From the NCBI GenBank assembly GCA_003415625.1, contig PYIU01000007.1:1240001-1304000 (forward strand): DNA of 64,000 nucleotides, given 5' to 3'. Below the pieces are notes generated by a model. It saw only the letters and a list, made by a program, of their open reading frames with translations, did not search any database and was not told the origin of the DNA. The stretch comes from Aquanectria penicillioides (Eukaryota; Ascomycota; Sordariomycetes; Hypocreales; Nectriaceae). Positions 59,734-64,000 of the stretch are shown piece by piece; position 1 is the first letter of the stretch; each line of letters starts with the position of its first letter. Made by a program: the position numbers and the translations under genes.

Positions 59734-61209
59734 ATGGGTCCGGATATGAGGCATAGTGACAGGCACAACGCGGCGGATGAGTCGTCGCCGCTGCTGGCGG
59801 AGCAGCGGAACGTGTCTCGAGGCGAACTGGACCAGAGCATCGTTAGCGAAGGCACTGTTTTGTCTGAGCTGTGGCTGATCTCTCAGTACTCAATCCCTTT
59901 GATCATCACATACCTCCTCCAGTACTCTTCGACTGTCATCACAACGATTGTGGCTGGCCACCTCAGCGCAGATGATCTCGGCGCTGCGAGCATCGGCCTT
60001 ACCACAATGAACATCATCGGCTACACGGTTCTCGAAGGAATGGCCACCGCCCTTGACACTCTGTGTGCTCAGGCATACGGTTCAGGCCGCTTGACCAATG
60101 TGGGACTATACGTACAGCGTATGCTGGTGCTTATGACTATCAGCATGATCCCCATTGGAGCTTTTTGGCTGTGCTCCCCTTGGATCTTGCCTCTGGTTGT
60201 CCACCAGCCTCAACTCGCTGCCAAGGCTGGCGTGTTTCTCCAAGTCAGCCTCATTGGGCTTCCAGGATATGCATTCTTCGAAGCCGGAAAACGCTTCCTT
60301 CAGGCTCAAGGGGATTTCAAGTCGGGAACCATGGTGCTCCTCATTTGCACCCCGGTAAACGCCATCCTGAGCTGGCTTTTTACGATCAAGTTCGACATGG
60401 GCCTTCCCGGCGCTGCATTAGCCCAGGCCCTTGCTAATAACCTCCGGCCACTTTTGTTGCTGCTGTACATTTTTGTATTTGGCCGATGGTCCTTCAAATG
60501 TTGGGGTGGCTGGTCACGAGATGCCTTCCGTTCATGGAGCGCTCTGTTGAGTCTTTCTACAGCAGGGACCGCTGTCAATATGGCAGAGTGGCTAGCATTT
60601 GAGATTCTAATGATCAGCACCTCGTACATTGACACCAACCATCTTGCTGCGCAAACGATTCTTAGTACCATTTCCATCATTTCGTGGCATATCCCATTCT
60701 CCATTAGTGTTGCGATCAGCACCCGTGTGGGAACTTTTATCGGTGCAGGACTTCTCCCCTTGGCTCGACGAGCAGCAGCACTTTACGCTGCCATATTCTT
60801 GGCGATTGGAATATTTGATGGATTGGTTATCTACATATTCCGTTATCAATTGACGCGACTCTTCTCGAACGATCCCGCCGTCGTCGATGTATCGGTCAAG
60901 TCTATGATTGTTGTTTCTGCATTCCAGGTCATCGACTCTGTTATCAGCGGCTGCAATGGTATGTTACGAGGTCTAGGTCGCCAGTCCATAGCTGCATGGG
61001 TAGTATTGGCCGTCAACTACCTTGGGGCTGTTCCATTTGCTATCTGGTTGGAGCTTGGAAGCCCTGACCTGAAGCTTGGCGGCCTGTGGATTGGTCTCGG
61101 GTGCGGTATGGTATTGATTGCAGTGATCGAGTGCGGTTATATGAGGTGGATTAGCTGGCAAGACTGCATCGATGATGCCAGAAAAAGAGAAACTGAGGGC
61201 TTTGATTGA
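59734..61209 (+). CDS. MATE-family multidrug/toxic compound efflux transporter
   Basis: Single exon, 491 residues. The ATG at 59734 is used because the open frame upstream of it offers only non-ATG starts. A soluble acidic N-terminus (ADESSPLLAEQ) is followed by twelve predicted membrane helices in two similar halves. Family marks in the first half are SELWLISQYSIPLIITYLLQ, VAGHLSADDLGAASIG and EGMATALDTLCAQAYGSG. Further on are FLQAQGDFKSGTMVLLICTP, NAILSWLF and GLPGAALAQALANNLRP. The second half has ISTRVGTFIGAGLLPLARRA, then GCNGMLRGLGRQSIAAWVVL. These match the fungal/yeast Erc1-like branch. It would exchange cations for organic compounds at the plasma or vacuolar membrane; the substrate is unknown. 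Confidence 0.94.
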   Translation: MGPDMRHSDRHNAADESSPLLAEQRNVSRGELDQSIVSEGTVLSELWLISQYSIPLIITYLLQYSSTVITTIVAGHLSADDLGAASIGLTTMNIIGYTVLEGMATALDTLCAQAYGSGRLTNVGLYVQRMLVLMTISMIPIGAFWLCSPWILPLVVHQPQLAAKAGVFLQVSLIGLPGYAFFEAGKRFLQAQGDFKSGTMVLLICTPVNAILSWLFTIKFDMGLPGAALAQALANNLRPLLLLLYIFVFGRWSFKCWGGWSRDAFRSWSALLSLSTAGTAVNMAEWLAFEILMISTSYIDTNHLAAQTILSTISIISWHIPFSISVAISTRVGTFIGAGLLPLARRAAALYAAIFLAIGIFDGLVIYIFRYQLTRLFSNDPAVVDVSVKSMIVVSAFQVIDSVISGCNGMLRGLGRQSIAAWVVLAVNYLGAVPFAIWLELGSPDLKLGGLWIGLGCGMVLIAVIECGYMRWISWQDCIDDARKRETEGFD

Positions 61210-61607
61210 GTTTGAACAGAAATATTATTTATTCAGGAAAATTATACCAGGTACTGGTACGGCTGATCAAACGGGGCGATTAGTCAATCAGAGGGCATAA
61301 AGCGGGAAAATGGAGAGAGTAAACAGACTCGGAAAACTGTCTTGAGTAAATTTGAGAGACCAATGAGCCTAAAAGCAACTTCAATATTAATCATGAATAT
61401 TTTGAGTAACATTCTTTGACAAATTTGGTGTGAAATGTGTCTCAAATTTGCAACCTCCGAGCCTAAGTTTATTCGAACTGAAATCGAAATGCAATCTTTT
61501 CAGTTCTGCTCAGAAACTTTACCAGACTCATATATATATCAATCTATAGACACTTGAAACTTTTAGCTGGTACCCAGAATGACAATGACTCCAACGAATG
61601 CTCCTGT
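61210..61607. other. Convergent AT-rich intergenic spacer
   Basis: About 400 nt between two convergent stop codons; no feature seen. Confidence 0.45.
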
Positions 61608-62990
61608 TTACGGAATTGACCACAGTTCTCCTTGTAGCCCCCGATCATCACGCCCTACTGCCTCAGAGTAAACCTTGATGATGCTCAGGTCAGGAGAAAA
61701 GCCATCAAATCTACCCGTGCCGATCCAAAAGTTTTTCTCTCTATCTGCGAGAGCACAACGCCGGCTTTCTTGAGTTAGATCCCAGATATCCACAACGCTC
61801 CTTCTCGTTGTCGGGTCAAATCTGGTAAACGCGGCAAGAGTTTTTCTGACCGAGACATCATTCGAATCTTTGTAAGATCCTATTGCGAACCCAATCCGGG
61901 AGGATTCAGTAAGATCTGATACTAATTTTGAAGGTGCATTGAGGCGTGTCAAAGGCTCAAATTCTTTATCAAGATTGAGATCGCAATGGAGAAGAGTATT
62001 GCTTTTTCTATACCGCGGGACATCTGCACATTTTAATGGTCGTCTAACCATGATATCCTTTTCTACTTTCCAGACGGCTAGATGAAGGGTTTCTTCGGAT
62101 TCGGTATCGGCATCAAAACCTCCGGGGTAGTAAAACACTTCCGCCGGATGACTGAGGTCCTTTAATAAGAATTCGCCATGGCACTCTTTTCGTGATGAAA
62201 TCCAACTAATGATGTCCCACGAGTCTGTGTCTTTTTGGGGACCCTCCTCCGATGCGTGGTTCCGAAGTTCACTTCCAGGACAAGTATATCGATACTTGGA
62301 AATAATGGTGACAATGTCGCCTTTATTGGGTAATAGTAATCTCATCGAGGGTAGGTCTTGGACCGCGACGGTTGATAATCTTTTCAAGATTGAAGACTTT
62401 GGCGAATTTATGGTGTCGACAGAAGGTTGAGAACCTGCCACATTTTCTGATGCAACAGATTCGAGGTGGGCTTCGTCAATCCTGAGGCTAACCAACATAA
62501 CTTCGCCAGGCCATCTGTCTCCATCTTCAATTTTGAGCATCACAATTTCAGAGTTGACCATAATAGCTTCGGTGATAAGCGAGGTTCTAGAAAAGAGGTA
62601 AAGAGGCTCCTCGTCATCATTTTGTGCAATATTCCAAGATCCCAAACATTGAGTCGTTTCCACGTCGTAAGCATTCAATGTCTGGCGGTCGGCGATACAG
62701 ATCCGATCTCCCAGTGGAGATAAATCGAAAATCCCAGTCTCTGATTTCGATGTTGGAAAGCGCTTGGTGTCGCCGTTTTGATGCGCAATGCACACATGCC
62801 CTTCAGGGTCTATGGATGCTTCAATGCAAAAATCTCTCGATATTTTTTGGCAAGATAACTGACGATTAAACGTCGGACGTCGGCTTTCGGGGTACTGATT
62901 GTGGTAGCCGGAGCCTTGTCTCAAATGAAAGAGCTTTGATACGAAAAAAAGCCCCGACCTTGGACGAATTTTGGGATTAAACAAGCTCAT
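61608..62990 (-). CDS. Unknown protein with beta-propeller-like repeats
   Basis: Single exon of 460 residues from the ATG at 62990 (MSLFNPKIRPRSGLFF). The frame is open about ten codons further upstream, but only with a non-ATG start. Weak repeats in the middle resemble WD40/propeller blades: IFDLSPLGDRICIADRQTLN and AYDVETTQCLGSW, then ISKYRYTCPG, TRRSVVDIWDLTQESRRCAL and FSPDLSIIKVYSE. There is no signal peptide, membrane segment or catalytic motif. It could be a free-standing propeller or the detached C-terminal end of a NACHT-WD-type protein; no NTPase region precedes it. Codon use and the absence of stops over 1.4 kb in otherwise AT-rich DNA favour a real gene. Function unknown. Confidence 0.65.
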   Translation of the reverse strand: MSLFNPKIRPRSGLFFVSKLFHLRQGSGYHNQYPESRRPTFNRQLSCQKISRDFCIEASIDPEGHVCIAHQNGDTKRFPTSKSETGIFDLSPLGDRICIADRQTLNAYDVETTQCLGSWNIAQNDDEEPLYLFSRTSLITEAIMVNSEIVMLKIEDGDRWPGEVMLVSLRIDEAHLESVASENVAGSQPSVDTINSPKSSILKRLSTVAVQDLPSMRLLLPNKGDIVTIISKYRYTCPGSELRNHASEEGPQKDTDSWDIISWISSRKECHGEFLLKDLSHPAEVFYYPGGFDADTESEETLHLAVWKVEKDIMVRRPLKCADVPRYRKSNTLLHCDLNLDKEFEPLTRLNAPSKLVSDLTESSRIGFAIGSYKDSNDVSVRKTLAAFTRFDPTTRRSVVDIWDLTQESRRCALADREKNFWIGTGRFDGFSPDLSIIKVYSEAVGRDDRGLQGELWSIP

Positions 62991-64000
62991 GTTAGAGGCG
63001 GCGAGGGCTGGTCGATTCACCCGGTGGGTGAGGGTTTCTGCATAAAGGAACCCAGCGAAACCGACATTCGAGAATTTATGTCCCTGAATTCACTGAAGAC
63101 CAAATCCACGTCTTTACTTTTATAAGTTGCAACAAAATGCAATGAAAGACCAAACCAGCTGATCTGCCTTGGTGCCTAATCGACCGAGCTGTGCCACCCC
63201 AGGCTGGGCGGAACTTGGGTTAATCTACTGGGCGTTTGGCGTATTTCAAATTGCGATTGACATCAATAGTTTATTGGTCGTGAATAGAACAGCAGTGCCC
63301 GACTTGGACCTGCGTGGGCACGCGTGATGGCGCTTGGGAGGGCGATACCGCCAAACCTACGCTGCGCTCGGTGGACTGAGGGCCCGTCCTGCGGAGCTTG
63401 TTCTTCCCAAGCCATTCACGCTGGTCGGATCCAAACCGTAGCTGAATGGCAGTCTGTGGTGCTTGTGTGCAACAACTCCAGCACCGAAACTCGAACCATG
63501 TGGGTGAATTGATGGACTTATGCTTCTCTATGCTCGAACTTCGGGTGAATACAGAACTGGAACTTTTGGAAAGAAAATCATGAGTCGGAATCGAAACCCG
63601 ATCAGCCTTTCGAGGGAAAAGGAAGGTCCACAATTCATGTGCGGAGTTGGACCAATCGTGTTGGTGTAGATGCGCGGGAAACATCGTGCTGACCAGGCCC
63701 ACATATCGATTTCCTTGATCCAATGACAAGCCGTTCTATCCTCGCATGTCTCGCGGGCCACCAGCAGTTCCTTTGAAGAATGATGATCCGGGCTCGGTTG
63801 CTGATCCTAGAACGGATGACAGTTACGAGGGATACGATCTTATTTAGACTAACATGTCCCCGAGTTAGAATGTGTTTCTGATAATTTCAGGGTGTTGATT
63901 CCACGAGTCCCCCGCTCCCTCAGTCCCAAGACTCCCAACCTCTAACTACAGCTTGCTTTGTGCCTCGCTTGCCACCATGCTACCGCAGTATCCGCTTTCA
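62991..64000. other. Right-end region without a supported gene
   Basis: About 1 kb to the window edge. It holds the putative promoter of the propeller-like gene. A minus-strand frame (63271-63729, 152 codons) is open but unrecognised and could belong to a repeat or a gene that continues outside the window. Confidence 0.4.
63117..63124 (-). promoter_or_regulatory. TATA box of the propeller-like gene
   Basis: TATAAAAG on the minus strand, 127 bp upstream of the ATG at 62990. It supports a transcript start close to that ATG rather than a long upstream coding part. Motif-based only. Confidence 0.4.

Noticed and set aside
49141..61209. Secondary-metabolite gene cluster (oxidase, seven-TM protein, chitinase, MATE pump)
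   Set aside because: No polyketide, peptide or terpene synthase and no pathway regulator is present; co-location alone is not enough.
63271..63729. 152-codon minus-strand frame near the right edge
   Set aside because: Unrecognised; could be part of something outside the window, but there is too little to support a gene.

Overview
This window is nuclear DNA of a filamentous ascomycete, most likely a Sordariomycete and perhaps Hypocreales. The genes carry short introns of 53-143 nt with GT...AG ends and CTAAC/CTGAC-type branch sites. The gene set is fungal: a DASH kinetochore subunit, Sld2, a DIM-2-type DNA methyltransferase, Lst7, an SAT4/rhodopsin-like membrane protein and a GH18 chitinase with CBM18. 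Intergenic DNA is rich in pyrimidine tracts and microsatellites. No rRNA, tRNA, CRISPR or bacterial-type feature could be supported.

Layout. 1-21 kb is a gene block: an acidic Ser-rich protein of unknown function, the DASH subunit Spc34, a DsbA-like thioredoxin-fold protein, a RING-finger protein, the replication factor Sld2 (divergent from the RING gene, with two MCB boxes between them), a DIM-2-like cytosine methyltransferase, and a large protein with three CbbX/SpoVK-type AAA modules. 21.3-37.1 kb is almost 16 kb in which I find no credible gene. It has GC-rich microsatellite flanks around an AT-richer core at about 24.9-27.9 kb. 37-44 kb holds an Lst7/folliculin homologue, proteasome ATPase Rpt3 and a small four-exon gene of unknown function. 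44.1-49.1 kb is a second AT-rich gene-free block. 49-63 kb is an accessory-looking cluster: a secreted BBE-type FAD oxidase divergent from an SAT4-type seven-TM protein, a secreted chitinase with an embedded CBM18, a broken GRF-like zinc-finger ORF, a MITE-like element of about 159 bp, a MATE transporter and a beta-propeller-like protein of unknown function.

Three otherwise well-conserved genes (RING, DIM-2-like, Rpt3) each have one base missing in a G/C run, exactly where the family sequence continues in the next frame. One lies in the Walker A motif of an essential proteasome subunit. I read these as consensus errors of the assembly rather than biology, so frame-strict gene calling will truncate these three genes.

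How the genes relate. Several are cell-cycle or housekeeping functions (Spc34, Sld2, Rpt3, Lst7). The DIM-2-like enzyme fits a genome that methylates repeats, and the AT-rich gene-free blocks are candidate targets. The 49-63 kb genes (oxidase, receptor-like protein, chitinase, efflux pump) look like secretion and environment functions. I see no backbone synthase that would make them a metabolite cluster. I did not find a clear new multi-gene system. The best leads are the triple-AAA protein, the MITE-like hairpin, the split zinc-finger ORF and the small four-exon gene.
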